Source of the DNA: Trueperaceae bacterium
Lineage (GTDB): Bacteria > Deinococcota > Deinococci > Deinococcales > Trueperaceae
Assembly: GCA_011390455.1 (NCBI GenBank)
Contig: JAABSI010000003.1
Coordinates: 1 to 64,000, forward strand
DNA: 64,000 nucleotides
Direction: 5' to 3'
This document shows positions 53,953 to 64,000 of the stretch, in pieces. Each line of letters opens with the position of its first letter. Position 1 is the stretch's first letter. Below the pieces are notes generated by a model. That model searched no databases. It was not told the DNA's origin and worked only from the letters and a program-made list of their open reading frames with translations. The translations under genes and the position numbers were made by a program.

Positions 53953-55718
53953 ACCGTCTCCAGGTCCTGTTCGAGCTGCTGCCGACGCACGATGTCCGCG
54001 TACCAACCGTCCTTGGCGACGAGCGTCTCGTGGTCGCCGTCCTCGACCAGCTGGCCGTCCTCGAGGACGAGGACCCGGTCCGCGTGTTGGAAGGCCGAGA
54101 CGCGGTGCGCGACGACGAGCGTCGTGCGCCCCTGCTGCGCCTTCCGGAGCCCTTCGAGGATGTCGGCCTCGGTCTGGGTGTCGACCGCCGAGAGGGCGTC
54201 GTCGAAGATCAGCACGCGCGGCTCGCGGATCAGGGCGCGCGCGATGGCGGTGCGTTGCCGCTGGCCGCCGGAGAGCGTGACGCCGCGCTCGCCGAGCGGC
54301 GTGGCGAAGCCGAGCGGGAAGTCGTCGACGTCCTTCTCGAGCTGCGCCATGCGCGCGACCGCGCGCACGCGCTCCTCGAGGGCGGCGGGGTCGTCGCCCT
54401 CGGGCACGCCGTATGCGATGTTCTCGGCGATCGAGTCGCTGAACAGGAAGGGCTCCTGGGGGACGAGGCCGATCCGGCGCCGGAGGACCGCGACGGGGAT
54501 GCGGCGGACGTCGATGCCGTCGATCAGCACCTGCCCCTCGTCCGGGTCGAGCAGGCGGGCGACCAGCTTGACGATCAGCGTCTTGCCCGATCCGGTGCGC
54601 CCGGTCATGCCCACCGACTGGCCCGCAGGGATGCGGAAGCTGACGCGATCGAGCGCCGGGCGACCGTCCATGTGCACGCTCACGTCGCGGAACTCGATCT
54701 CGCCGCGCAGGTCGGTCACGTCGACGCGGGTGTCGCGGTCGTCGGTGACCTTGGACGGGACGTCGAGGATCTGGCGCAGCCGGTGCCAGGAGGTCGAGCC
54801 GCGCTGGAGCAGGTTGGCGATCCAGCCGAGCGCGATGATCGGCCACTGGATGCCCTCGAACAGGAAGACGAAGGACGAGAACTGGCCGATCGTCAGCTCG
54901 CTGCCGACGCCCAGGACCAGCCGGCCGCCGACGAGCAGGAGCACCGAGATGGTCATGCCGAACATCAGTTCCATCAGCGGGAACAGCGGTCCGTCGACCT
55001 TGGTGAGCGCGAGGTTGCGGCGGATGAACTCGTCGTTCAGGCGCTTGAAGTCCTCGACCTCACGGTGTTCGATCCCGAAGCCCTTGACCACGCGGATGCC
55101 CGAGAAGTTCTCCTGGGCCATCGCCGAGACCTCGGAGAACTGCTCCTGGACCTTTTCGTAGCGTCGGTGGATGATGCGCAGGAGGACGAAGAAGGTCAGC
55201 GTGATGAACGGGACGATCGCCAGGGTGAGGAGCGAGAGCCCGACGTTCAACTGGAACATCCGGACGAGCGTGAAGCCGAGCACCAGGCTGGTGTTCGCCC
55301 CCATGAAGACCGCCACGCCGATCAGCATGCGCACGGCGTTGAGGTCGGCCGTGAGGCGCGCCATCAGGTCGCCCACCCGGTGGTCGTCGTAGTAGGACGG
55401 GTCGAGGCGCGTGAAGTGCGTGAACAGGTCGCGCCGGATGTCGAACTGGATCTCCCACGAGGCGTTCAGCAGCGTGCGCCGCGTGACGATCATCGCGGTC
55501 GCACCGCCCACGCCGATCCCGAGCAGGGCGCCGATGTAGCCCCAGATCGTCGTCATGGTCATGGTGCCCGTGAGGAAGGCGTCGATCGCCCGCCCGATCA
55601 CCAGCGGCGCGAGGGTGGAGAAGAAGGCGAAGGCGACGAGCAGCGTCAGACCGAGGGCGTAGGGCCTCGGGTACCGACGCACGTAGCCGCTCAGATCGCG
55701 GAGGGTTTGGAGGAACAC
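53949..55718 (-). CDS. ABC exporter half, degenerate-site subunit
   Basis: The 589-residue protein has six helices (start FLQTLRDLSGYVRRYPRPYALGLTLLVAF) and an ATPase domain with Walker A GRTGSGKT and a perfect LSGGQRQRTAIARAL signature. Its Walker B reads VLIFDDALSAVD, with aspartate in place of the catalytic glutamate. TM287-type partners have the same change. Together with the FSTGQ subunit this makes one normal and one degenerate ATP site. GTG start with GAAGGGAT upstream. First gene of the pair. Confidence 0.92.
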   Translation of the reverse strand: MFLQTLRDLSGYVRRYPRPYALGLTLLVAFAFFSTLAPLVIGRAIDAFLTGTMTMTTIWGYIGALLGIGVGGATAMIVTRRTLLNASWEIQFDIRRDLFTHFTRLDPSYYDDHRVGDLMARLTADLNAVRMLIGVAVFMGANTSLVLGFTLVRMFQLNVGLSLLTLAIVPFITLTFFVLLRIIHRRYEKVQEQFSEVSAMAQENFSGIRVVKGFGIEHREVEDFKRLNDEFIRRNLALTKVDGPLFPLMELMFGMTISVLLLVGGRLVLGVGSELTIGQFSSFVFLFEGIQWPIIALGWIANLLQRGSTSWHRLRQILDVPSKVTDDRDTRVDVTDLRGEIEFRDVSVHMDGRPALDRVSFRIPAGQSVGMTGRTGSGKTLIVKLVARLLDPDEGQVLIDGIDVRRIPVAVLRRRIGLVPQEPFLFSDSIAENIAYGVPEGDDPAALEERVRAVARMAQLEKDVDDFPLGFATPLGERGVTLSGGQRQRTAIARALIREPRVLIFDDALSAVDTQTEADILEGLRKAQQGRTTLVVAHRVSAFQHADRVLVLEDGQLVEDGDHETLVAKDGWYADIVRRQQLEQDLETV

Positions 55719-55899
55719 GCGGGATCCCTTCGGGCGTCGGCCGGCGACCTAGCTGGGGCGGAGGCGGTGGTGCGGCCGCGCGGGCGGCGGCGAATCGTAT
55801 CGGTCACGGGCGATGAACGTCAGCCCACATCGTCGGTCGCCACCATACACCCTGGTCGGGCGCTCGGCGGCCCTTCGTGGCACGCGCCGGGGCACGGCC

Positions 55900-57546
55900 T
55901 CAAGGCACGCGCACGGACCCGCCGTACGGCTCGCCGTTCAGCGTGAGGTCGAAGCGCACGACCCCCGGGTACGTCGTCGACCAGGCCCCCTCCACGCTCT
56001 CGCCACCCTGCACCACGCGGCGGTCGACGAGTGTGGTCTCGCCCTCCAAGGTCGTGGCCGTCACCTCGGCGACCACGGGGGGGATGCCCGGCTCGATGAA
56101 CCACAGGTAGTCGACCTCGCGCGGCTCCGGCGCACGCACCACGACCGAGGCGTCGGGGCGCGGGACCGGTACGGGCTGGGCGTTCACGGTCAGGACGAGC
56201 GGTCCATCGGACGGCGCCGCGCCCACCGGCAGCGACTGGCCCACCACGCCGTCGGGCAGGCCCGCGTGGGACACGTACTCGGTGCGCACGTCGAAGCCGG
56301 CGGCCAGGGCGCGCGCCCGCGCCTCGTCGAGGCCGCCCAACGGGGGGAGGCCCGTCTCTTCGGAGGCCACGGCCGGCTCGGCGACCACGAGCCGCAGGAC
56401 CGAGGTCGCGACGGGCACCGACGCGAACGGCGCCAGCGACTGCGCGAGCACGGTGCCCGCCTCGGCGCGCTCCGCGGCGAGCCGTTCGACGATCACCCGT
56501 TCGCCGCTCAGGCCGGCGATCTCGGCAAGCCAGCGCGCGTCGTCGAGCGAGCGGCCGACCAGGTCTGGCACGAAGGTGCGCTCCGGCGCCGGGCCGAGCG
56601 AAGCGACGACGTCGACGATCGAACCGCGACCGACGGTGGCGCCGGCGGCGGGCGCCTGCGCCAGCACGACGCCCGCGGGCGCCGCCGCGTGCACGGCCAC
56701 CCGGCGCCCGAGCTCCAGGCCCTCGGCGGCGAGTCGGGCGGCGACCGCGTCCTGGTCGAGGCCGATCAGCCGCGGGATCGCCGTCGGCGCCACCGAACCG
56801 GGGGGGAGCGCGACGCTCACGCGCACGGTGCGGCCGGGGCGCATGGGCGTGCCCGGTTCGGGATCGACCGCGACGACCGCACCGGCTGGGGCGTCGGCGG
56901 TGGCCACCACGATCGGTTCGACCCCCAACCCGAGCTGGTGCAGGGTCGTCGCCACCTCCTCGTACGCTGCGCCCAGCGACTCGGGCACGACGACCACGCG
57001 GTCGTTGGTGCGGGCCAGGAAGCCGGCGAGCGCCAGGGCGGCGGCGGCCACCGCCATCGCAGCCCCGTAGGTCCACGCCCGCCAGGTCCACGGCCAAGGT
57101 CGGCGCGCCGGCGGCCGGTCGGCGCCCGGATCCTCGCGCGCGAGCACGGGCACGGTGCTCGGCCGGAAGGGGAGCCCCAGGAGTTGCGGACGTCCGTCGA
57201 TCCGGCGCACGTCGGCCGCCGCCGGGTCGTACCCGGCGGCGGCCAGCAGCGCGTCGAGTTCGGCGTCGTGCGCCTTGGGGGCGCCGTCGGGATGGGCGTA
57301 CCAGGAGACGAAGTGCGCCCCCGGTCGGCCGACGACGTCCTGGATGGCCGCGCGTCCCTCGCGCGCGAGCCGCTTGAGGAGTCGCCGGTGGCGCTCGAAG
57401 GCGGCTTCGGCCGCGGCGTCCGGCAGCTCCTCGATCCATTCGACCCGGACGGGGTTTCCGTCCGGGTCGGTGGCGTCGAACGCGGTGATCCCGGCGCCCA
57501 GCGGGCGCTCGCCGTGGATCTCGTACTTGCCGTCTAGGAGGGGCAC
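55900..57546 (-). CDS. PASTA protein with a kinase N-lobe remnant
   Basis: The 548-residue protein starts like a Ser/Thr kinase N-lobe: LLDGKYEIHGERPLGAGITAF (glycine loop) and a VAIK-like strand VRVEW where the lysine is glutamate (E36). No HRD, DFG or activation loop exists, and the whole C-lobe is absent. One membrane helix follows at about 160-178 (YGAAMAVAAAALALAGFLA). Four PASTA-like repeats come next (VPESLGAAYEEVATTLHQLGLGVEPIVVATAD, AIPRLIGLDQDAVAARLAAEGLEL, FVPDLVGRSLDDARWLAEIAGL, LPPLGGLDEARARALAAGFDV). It probably binds cell wall fragments. It follows ftsH by 27 bases. Confidence 0.8.
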   Translation of the reverse strand: MPLLDGKYEIHGERPLGAGITAFDATDPDGNPVRVEWIEELPDAAAEAAFERHRRLLKRLAREGRAAIQDVVGRPGAHFVSWYAHPDGAPKAHDAELDALLAAAGYDPAAADVRRIDGRPQLLGLPFRPSTVPVLAREDPGADRPPARRPWPWTWRAWTYGAAMAVAAAALALAGFLARTNDRVVVVPESLGAAYEEVATTLHQLGLGVEPIVVATADAPAGAVVAVDPEPGTPMRPGRTVRVSVALPPGSVAPTAIPRLIGLDQDAVAARLAAEGLELGRRVAVHAAAPAGVVLAQAPAAGATVGRGSIVDVVASLGPAPERTFVPDLVGRSLDDARWLAEIAGLSGERVIVERLAAERAEAGTVLAQSLAPFASVPVATSVLRLVVAEPAVASEETGLPPLGGLDEARARALAAGFDVRTEYVSHAGLPDGVVGQSLPVGAAPSDGPLVLTVNAQPVPVPRPDASVVVRAPEPREVDYLWFIEPGIPPVVAEVTATTLEGETTLVDRRVVQGGESVEGAWSTTYPGVVRFDLTLNGEPYGGSVRVP

Positions 57547-57573
57547 GGAGGCGCGTCGGCCGGCGCCCGGCGC

Positions 57574-59577
<2,004 letters not shown>

Positions 59578-59670
59578 GCGGCCTCCCGGGGATACGGTCC
59601 TCGCGGCCGGCGGCGCGCGGCGCGCGGCTCGGCACGATGCTGCACGAGCGTGCAGCGCGATGTTCCGCTC

Positions 59671-59676
59671 AGCGTA
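59671..59676 (-). promoter_or_regulatory. Candidate -10 box of ftsH
   Basis: TACGCT on the minus strand, 93 bases before the GTG. No clear -35 element is visible. Confidence 0.35.
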
Positions 59677-59746
59677 GCACCGGGGATCGTGAGCCGGCTG
59701 TAAGCCTGCCACCGGTCGCGGCGACGGGCCTCATCGAACGGCGGCC

Positions 59747-61000
59747 TCAGTGGAAGACGTACCCCTTGGGGACCGCGACGACGCCCTGCGGCGTGACCGT
59801 GAAGCCGCGCGCCCGGTCGTCGTCCAGGTCGACGCCGATCTGGGTGCCCTCGGGCACGACCACGTTCTTGTCGATGATGGCGTTGCGCACCGTGCAGTGG
59901 CGCCCGATCTCGACGTTGTCGAGCAGGACGCAGTTCTCGACCAAGGTGTGCGAGTGCGTGCGCACGCGCCGCGCGAGCACCGACCGGCGCACCGTGCTGC
60001 CCGAGATGATGACGCCGCCGGCCAGGATGCTGTTGAGGGCCTGGCCGCGCCGATCGGCGTCCTCGTGGACGAACTTGGCGGGGGGCGAGAACTCGGACGA
60101 CGTGCGCAGCGGCCATTCCTCGTTGTAGAGGTCGAACTCGGGCTGCACGTCGACCAGGTCCATGTTGGCGTCCCAGTAGGAGTCGAGCGTACCGACGTCG
60201 CGCCAGTAGGTGTTCGCCCCTTCTTGGCCGGGGATCGGGTTGCGCGCGAAGTCGTACGCCATCAGCTTCGCGCCCTCGCCGAGCGCCATCGGGAGCACGT
60301 TCTTCCCGAAGTCGTGCTCGCTCTCCTTGCGCTGGGCGTCGCGCGTCAGCATCTCGACGAGCTTGGACTTGGTGAACACGTAGTTGCCCATCGACGCCAG
60401 GCAGTGCGTCGGGCGGCCGGGGATCGGGTTGGGCTGGGCGGGCTTCTCCTGGAACTCGGTGATGCGCCAGTCGCGATCGACCTGCAGCACGCCGAAGCGG
60501 GTGCCGTCCTCGACCGGGGTGGGGTAGGCGGCGATCGTGACGTCCGCCTCGTGCTCGAGGTGGTACTCGATCATGTGCGCGATGTCCTGCTTGTAGATGT
60601 GGTCGCCCGAGAAGATCGCGACCAGGTCGGCGCCCGAGTTGTCGATCAGGTGCAGGTTCTGGTAGATCGCGTCGGCCGTGCCCCGGTACCACTCGGCGCC
60701 CAACTCCTCGTAGAGGTACATCTGCGCCGGCGCCAGGGTGATGAAGTAATCGGACAGGAAGGTGCCGAAGCGCCAGTTGCGCTGGATGTGCTCGGTCAGC
60801 GATTGCGCCTTGAACTGGGTCAGCACGTACATGCCGTAGATGCCGCTGTTGATCATGTTGTTCAGCGCGAAGTCGATGATGCGGTACTTGCTGCCGAACG
60901 GCACGGCGGGCTTCGTGCGCTTCCACGTGAGCGGGTTCAGGCGCGTGCCCTTGCCCCCGGCGAGGACCATACCGATCGTCTTGACGTTGCGGTGGTGCAT
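59747..61000 (-). CDS. glgC: Glucose-1-phosphate adenylyltransferase
   Basis: The 417-residue enzyme makes ADP-glucose for glycogen synthesis. The nucleotide loop is [25 protein letters not shown] at residues 13-37. The conserved [10 protein letters not shown] (catalytic Asp) and [11 protein letters not shown] follow, and a left-handed beta-helix ends the protein ([38 protein letters not shown]). Regulatory residues near the N terminus (RTKPAV) are kept. GGGAGGC upstream of the ATG. No other glg gene is in the window. Confidence 0.96.
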   Translation of the reverse strand: MHHRNVKTIGMVLAGGKGTRLNPLTWKRTKPAVPFGSKYRIIDFALNNMINSGIYGMYVLTQFKAQSLTEHIQRNWRFGTFLSDYFITLAPAQMYLYEELGAEWYRGTADAIYQNLHLIDNSGADLVAIFSGDHIYKQDIAHMIEYHLEHEADVTIAAYPTPVEDGTRFGVLQVDRDWRITEFQEKPAQPNPIPGRPTHCLASMGNYVFTKSKLVEMLTRDAQRKESEHDFGKNVLPMALGEGAKLMAYDFARNPIPGQEGANTYWRDVGTLDSYWDANMDLVDVQPEFDLYNEEWPLRTSSEFSPPAKFVHEDADRRGQALNSILAGGVIISGSTVRRSVLARRVRTHSHTLVENCVLLDNVEIGRHCTVRNAIIDKNVVVPEGTQIGVDLDDDRARGFTVTPQGVVAVPKGYVFH

Positions 61001-61135
61001 GCGGCGCGCCTCCCTGAACGAGAACCGCCCGGCTGAGGGCGGACGTGCGCCCGCCGTCGAGGCGGTCGCGGTGCGGTGATGCGCGGCATCGTACCACCGG
61101 CGGTCCCGGCCACCGTTTGGGGCGGGCCGGGGCCG

Positions 61136-61141
61136 TACGCT
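61136..61141 (+). promoter_or_regulatory. TANNNT -10 box, leaderless promoter
   Basis: TACGCT ends 6 bases before the GTG at 61148. It supports the GTG start over in-frame ATG codons upstream of the box. Confidence 0.55.
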
Positions 61142-61147
61142 CGGTCC

Positions 61148-61669
61148 GTGGACGCCGCCCCCGAACACCTGCTCGAGTACCAGGACCACGTGCTCGCCTA
61201 CCGCCTGCGGGCCCTCGTGGGGGGTCGCCTGCGTCCGAGCGGTGGCCCCCTGTCGCTCGGTCGCTACGCCACCGAACGCCTGCGGCGCCAGGCGCTGGCG
61301 CGGGAGGTCGTCGGGCGCGGCGATTACCGCGAGGCGCTGCGCGAGCTCGAGCGGATCTCGGACGCGCTGAGCTTCGGCTTCTGGCACGACCCGGGCGAGA
61401 CCGTCGCGATGCTGCGGGCGGTGGTCGAGGTGGGCGGGTGCGCGGCGCTCGAGGGTCCGGAGGCCTTCGTCGAGGCGCTGTTGACGCCGCTCGAGCGCGC
61501 CCGGGCGGGCAGCGACGGCGTCCGCCTCGCGCGCTACTACCTGGGGCTGGTGCGGGCGTCGGCCGCCTACCAGGACGCCGAGGTCTTCACGCGGCTTCGG
61601 GACGAGATCGAGCGCGAGCGGGTGCGTCTGCCGCTGATCGTCGACGTGGCGGCCCACGCGGTACCGTGA
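61148..61669 (+). CDS. Helical protein of unknown function upstream of rlmN
   Basis: The 173-residue protein is all-helical by pattern ([72 protein letters not shown]). It could be a small repeat protein. I recognise no family. The GTG start is chosen because a TACGCT box lies 6 bases upstream. rlmN starts 6 bases after its stop, so the two are co-transcribed. Confidence 0.55.
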   Translation: MDAAPEHLLEYQDHVLAYRLRALVGGRLRPSGGPLSLGRYATERLRRQALAREVVGRGDYREALRELERISDALSFGFWHDPGETVAMLRAVVEVGGCAALEGPEAFVEALLTPLERARAGSDGVRLARYYLGLVRASAAYQDAEVFTRLRDEIERERVRLPLIVDVAAHAVP

Positions 61670-61675
61670 TCGGCG

Positions 61676-62752
61676 ATGGAGCCGCGCCCTAGCCTGTTCG
61701 ACCTGCCGATCGACGACCTGCCCGCCCCGGAAGGGGAGGGCTACCGCCGCGCGCAGCTCGCCGAGTGGCTCTACGTCCACGGCGCGCGCTCGGTGGACGC
61801 CATGACCACGCTGCCCAAGGCTTGGCGCGCGACGCTCGACGAGGGGTTCTCGGTCTCGCCCTTCGCCGAGGTGCGGCGCTTCCCGTCCTGGGACGGCTCG
61901 GTCCGCTACCTGTTCACGCTCCACGACGGCCAGCGCACCGAGGCGGTCTACATGCCCTACGACGGCCGCAAGACCGTGTGCGTCTCGTCGATGGTCGGCT
62001 GCCCCGCGGGCTGCGCCTTCTGCGCGACCGGCGCGCTCGGCTTCGGGCGCAACCTCACGCGCGGCGAGATCGTCGCGCAGCTCCTCGCCGTCGCCTGGTT
62101 TGAAGAGTTCGCCCCGCGCGAGCTGCGCAACGTCGTGCTGATGGGCATGGGCGAGGCGCTGCTGAACTACGACGCCGCCGTCGGGGCGATCCGCACGTGG
62201 ACCGATCCGCGGGGCCTGGCGATGTCGTCGCGCCGCATCACGCTCTCGACGGTCGGGTTGCCCTCGCGCATCCGGCGCTTGGCGGGGGAGGGCTTGCCGC
62301 TCGTGCTCGCGGTGAGCTTGCATGCGCCCGACGAGGAGACCCGCAAGCGCATCATCCCCACCGCGCACGCCCACGCCTTGACCGACATCGTCGCGTCGCT
62401 GCACGACTGGCAGGCGGCCGGCGGTCGTCGGGTGACCGTGGAGTACACCATGCTCGATGGGGTCAACGACGCTCCGGCGCAGGCGGCGGCGCTGGCTCGC
62501 TTGCTCGATGGGCTCACGGTCCACGTCAACCTGATCCCGTTCAACCCGTGGCCCGGTTCGGGCTTCGCCGCCACGCCGCGGGAGCGCGTTCGTGCCTTCG
62601 AGGACGTGATCAAACGCGCCGGAGTCTCGACGTCCGTGCGCTTCTCGCGCGGTCGCGACACCGGCGGCGCGTGCGGCCAGCTCGCGCTTCGCGAAGGGGG
62701 TTCGGGGGCCGTGGGGCATCCTCCACGGCCAACGTCTTCGTCCCTGGCGTAA
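61676..62752 (+). CDS. rlmN: Dual-specificity 23S rRNA/tRNA methyltransferase RlmN
   Basis: The 358-residue radical-SAM enzyme methylates C2 of adenosine in 23S rRNA (A2503) and in tRNA. The 4Fe-4S motif is CPAGCAFC (CxxxCxFC), preceded by the conserved CVSSMVGC, and the methyl-accepting cysteine is in GGACGQL near the end. The motif usually reading MGMGEPLLN reads MGMGEALLN, with alanine for proline. The N-terminal helical domain is present. Its ATG is 6 bases after the previous gene. Confidence 0.95.
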   Translation: MEPRPSLFDLPIDDLPAPEGEGYRRAQLAEWLYVHGARSVDAMTTLPKAWRATLDEGFSVSPFAEVRRFPSWDGSVRYLFTLHDGQRTEAVYMPYDGRKTVCVSSMVGCPAGCAFCATGALGFGRNLTRGEIVAQLLAVAWFEEFAPRELRNVVLMGMGEALLNYDAAVGAIRTWTDPRGLAMSSRRITLSTVGLPSRIRRLAGEGLPLVLAVSLHAPDEETRKRIIPTAHAHALTDIVASLHDWQAAGGRRVTVEYTMLDGVNDAPAQAAALARLLDGLTVHVNLIPFNPWPGSGFAATPRERVRAFEDVIKRAGVSTSVRFSRGRDTGGACGQLALREGGSGAVGHPPRPTSSSLA

Positions 62753-62786
62753 AGTGTCGGCAACGCGTACCCCTCTGGAGGCTGGC

Positions 62787-64000
62787 ATGCACACGACCCA
62801 ACGGAAGCCGAGCACCCTGAGGTGGCTCGCGGTGCTGGTGCTCGCGGCGTTCGCCGCGGTCGCGCTCGGGACCGCCGCCGCCCAGTCCGTCGACGAACTG
62901 CGCGCCGCGGTGGCCGAACGCCCGGGCGACGCGGTCGCCTGGACCGACCTGGGCAACGCGCTCCTCGCCGACGACGACCTCGCGGGCGCCAAGGAGGCCT
63001 ACCTCGAGGCCATCGCGCTCGACTACCTGGTGGGGGACGCGCACTACGGCCTCGGCCTCGCCGAGTTCGGGCGCGGCGACTTCGCGGCCGCCCTCTTCGC
63101 CTTCAACGAGGTGGCCCGGCTCTACCCGGAGCGCTTCGACGGTCACTTCAACCGCGCGGTCACGCTCGCGCGGCTGCGGCGTCCGGCCGAGGCCGCTGAG
63201 GCCTTCCGCCGCGCTCTCGACGAGGCCGCCCCCGAGGCGACCGGCGAGGACCGGCTGGCCGCCTGGACCGGCCTCGGCGGGCAGCTCGTGCTCGCCGGCG
63301 ACCCGGGGGCCGCGGCCGACGCGTACGGGGAAGCGCTCGAGCTGGCGCCGGACGACACCGGCCTCGCCTACCGCCGCGGTTCCGCCCTCGTCGACGCCGG
63401 CCGCGGGCTCGAAGCCCTGGCCGAGCTGACCGAGATCGAGGCGCGCACGAGCGATTACCGCTTCAGCGCGCTGATCGCGCGCGTCTACGTCGAGCAGGGT
63501 CAGGTCGATTACGCGCTGCGCGCGCTCGAGCGCGCCGTGCGCAAGGCGGACGCCGCCGACGACCGCGCCGGCCAGGCGGCCTCGCTCGTCGCGCTCGGCG
63601 ACCTGCAGCGCGGTCTCGGCCGCGACGCCGACGCCGCCGCCTCCTTCCGCGCGGCCGCGGACGCCGATCCGGACTCGTGGCAGGCGCGCTACGCGCTCGC
63701 GCTGGCGTACCTCGAGGGCGGCCAGGCGCGTTCGGCGGTCGCCCCCCTGGAAGAAGCGGTCGCCATCGTCCCGGAGAACGGCAACGTCCGGCTGGCGCTC
63801 GCGAGCGCCTACGACCAGGTGGGTCAGGCCGGCGACGCGCTCGTCGCGGCGCGCGCCGCCCTGCCGCTCCTGACCGAACCCGACGCGATGGCGCAAGCGC
63901 GCTTCATCGCCGGCCGCTCCCTGTACCTCCAGGGCAACTTCGCGAACGCCGACACCGAGTTCACCCAGGTGGTCGAACTGCGTCCGTCGAGCGCCTCGGC
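62787..64000 (+). CDS. Secreted TPR protein, cut by window end
   Basis: At least 404 residues are in the window, open at the right edge. A signal peptide (residues 12-32, [20 protein letters not shown]) is followed by many TPR units ([89 protein letters not shown]). TPR proteins here are exported scaffolds. GGAGG precedes the ATG, and TAAAGT about 35 bases upstream may be the -10 box. Confidence 0.85.
   Translation, partial: MHTTQRKPSTLRWLAVLVLAAFAAVALGTAAAQSVDELRAAVAERPGDAVAWTDLGNALLADDDLAGAKEAYLEAIALDYLVGDAHYGLGLAEFGRGDFAAALFAFNEVARLYPERFDGHFNRAVTLARLRRPAEAAEAFRRALDEAAPEATGEDRLAAWTGLGGQLVLAGDPGAAADAYGEALELAPDDTGLAYRRGSALVDAGRGLEALAELTEIEARTSDYRFSALIARVYVEQGQVDYALRALERAVRKADAADDRAGQAASLVALGDLQRGLGRDADAAASFRAAADADPDSWQARYALALAYLEGGQARSAVAPLEEAVAIVPENGNVRLALASAYDQVGQAGDALVAARAALPLLTEPDAMAQARFIAGRSLYLQGNFANADTEFTQVVELRPSSAS

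Overview
The window is very GC-rich (roughly 70% or more by eye) and gene-dense, and reads as the chromosome of a free-living bacterium. It has short intergenic gaps, many start/stop overlaps (ATGA or GTGA), and several secreted proteins and lipoproteins. About ten genes carry a TANNNT box only 6-9 bases before the start codon with no room for a ribosome binding site, which is the layout of leaderless transcripts. Together with GC content and gene content this suggests a Deinococcota member, perhaps Trueperaceae-like. Actinomycetota also use TANNNT boxes and leaderless mRNAs and cannot be excluded. No rRNA, CRISPR array, insertion sequence or prophage was seen.

Layout. 1-1.9 kb: a small membrane protein with an ABC ATPase and permease. 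1.9-6.4 kb: a sugar-uptake operon on the minus strand (binding protein, two permeases, phosphodiester glycosidase) with no ATPase of its own. 6.5-12.2 kb: small stress and housekeeping genes (DinB-like, cupin, SRPBCC, aldo/keto reductase, GNAT, GYD, two SnoaL-like). 12.5-15.8 kb: a 1096-residue SARP/BTAD regulator with NTPase and helical repeats, divergent from the SnoaL pair. 15.9-28.6 kb: SDR, a two-gene XRE/membrane-protein operon with a clear promoter-operator, a secreted alpha/beta hydrolase, an aldo/keto reductase fossil, GNAT, lipoproteins, a beta-repeat protein, methyltransferase, nitrilase with a 35-codon upstream ORF, PAS-GGDEF and CHRD proteins. 28.7-30.7 kb: a lower-GC stretch with an unusual membrane protein beside tRNA-Lys. 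31.5-34.5 kb: a ferritin-like/polyferredoxin fusion, DUF427 and a discoidin-like secreted protein.

34.5-43.8 kb is the most coherent block: ChaB-like, an AI-2E/UPF0118-family transporter and a YqjD-YqjE-YqjK-like trio sit beside a complete nine-gene N-type rotary ATPase operon (atpDCQRBEFAG, no delta gene). These genes plausibly serve ion or osmotic stress. 43.8-49.1 kb: MFS transporter, secreted nuclease, ZIP transporter, lipoprotein, HsmA-like protein and tRNA-Ala. 49.2-55.7 kb: an L7/L12-like-domain/Sel1 membrane protein, a DUF11-like protein and a heterodimeric ABC exporter whose two genes are joined by a 22-codon ORF copied from the end of the first gene. 55.9-64 kb: a PASTA protein with a kinase N-lobe remnant, ftsH, glgC, an unknown helical protein, rlmN and a TPR protein cut by the window edge.

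The observations I would follow first are the N-ATPase block, the ferritin-like/polyferredoxin fusion, the two membrane proteins sharing an L7/L12-C-terminal-like domain, the leaderless promoter signature, and the duplicated 22-codon linker ORF in the ABC exporter.
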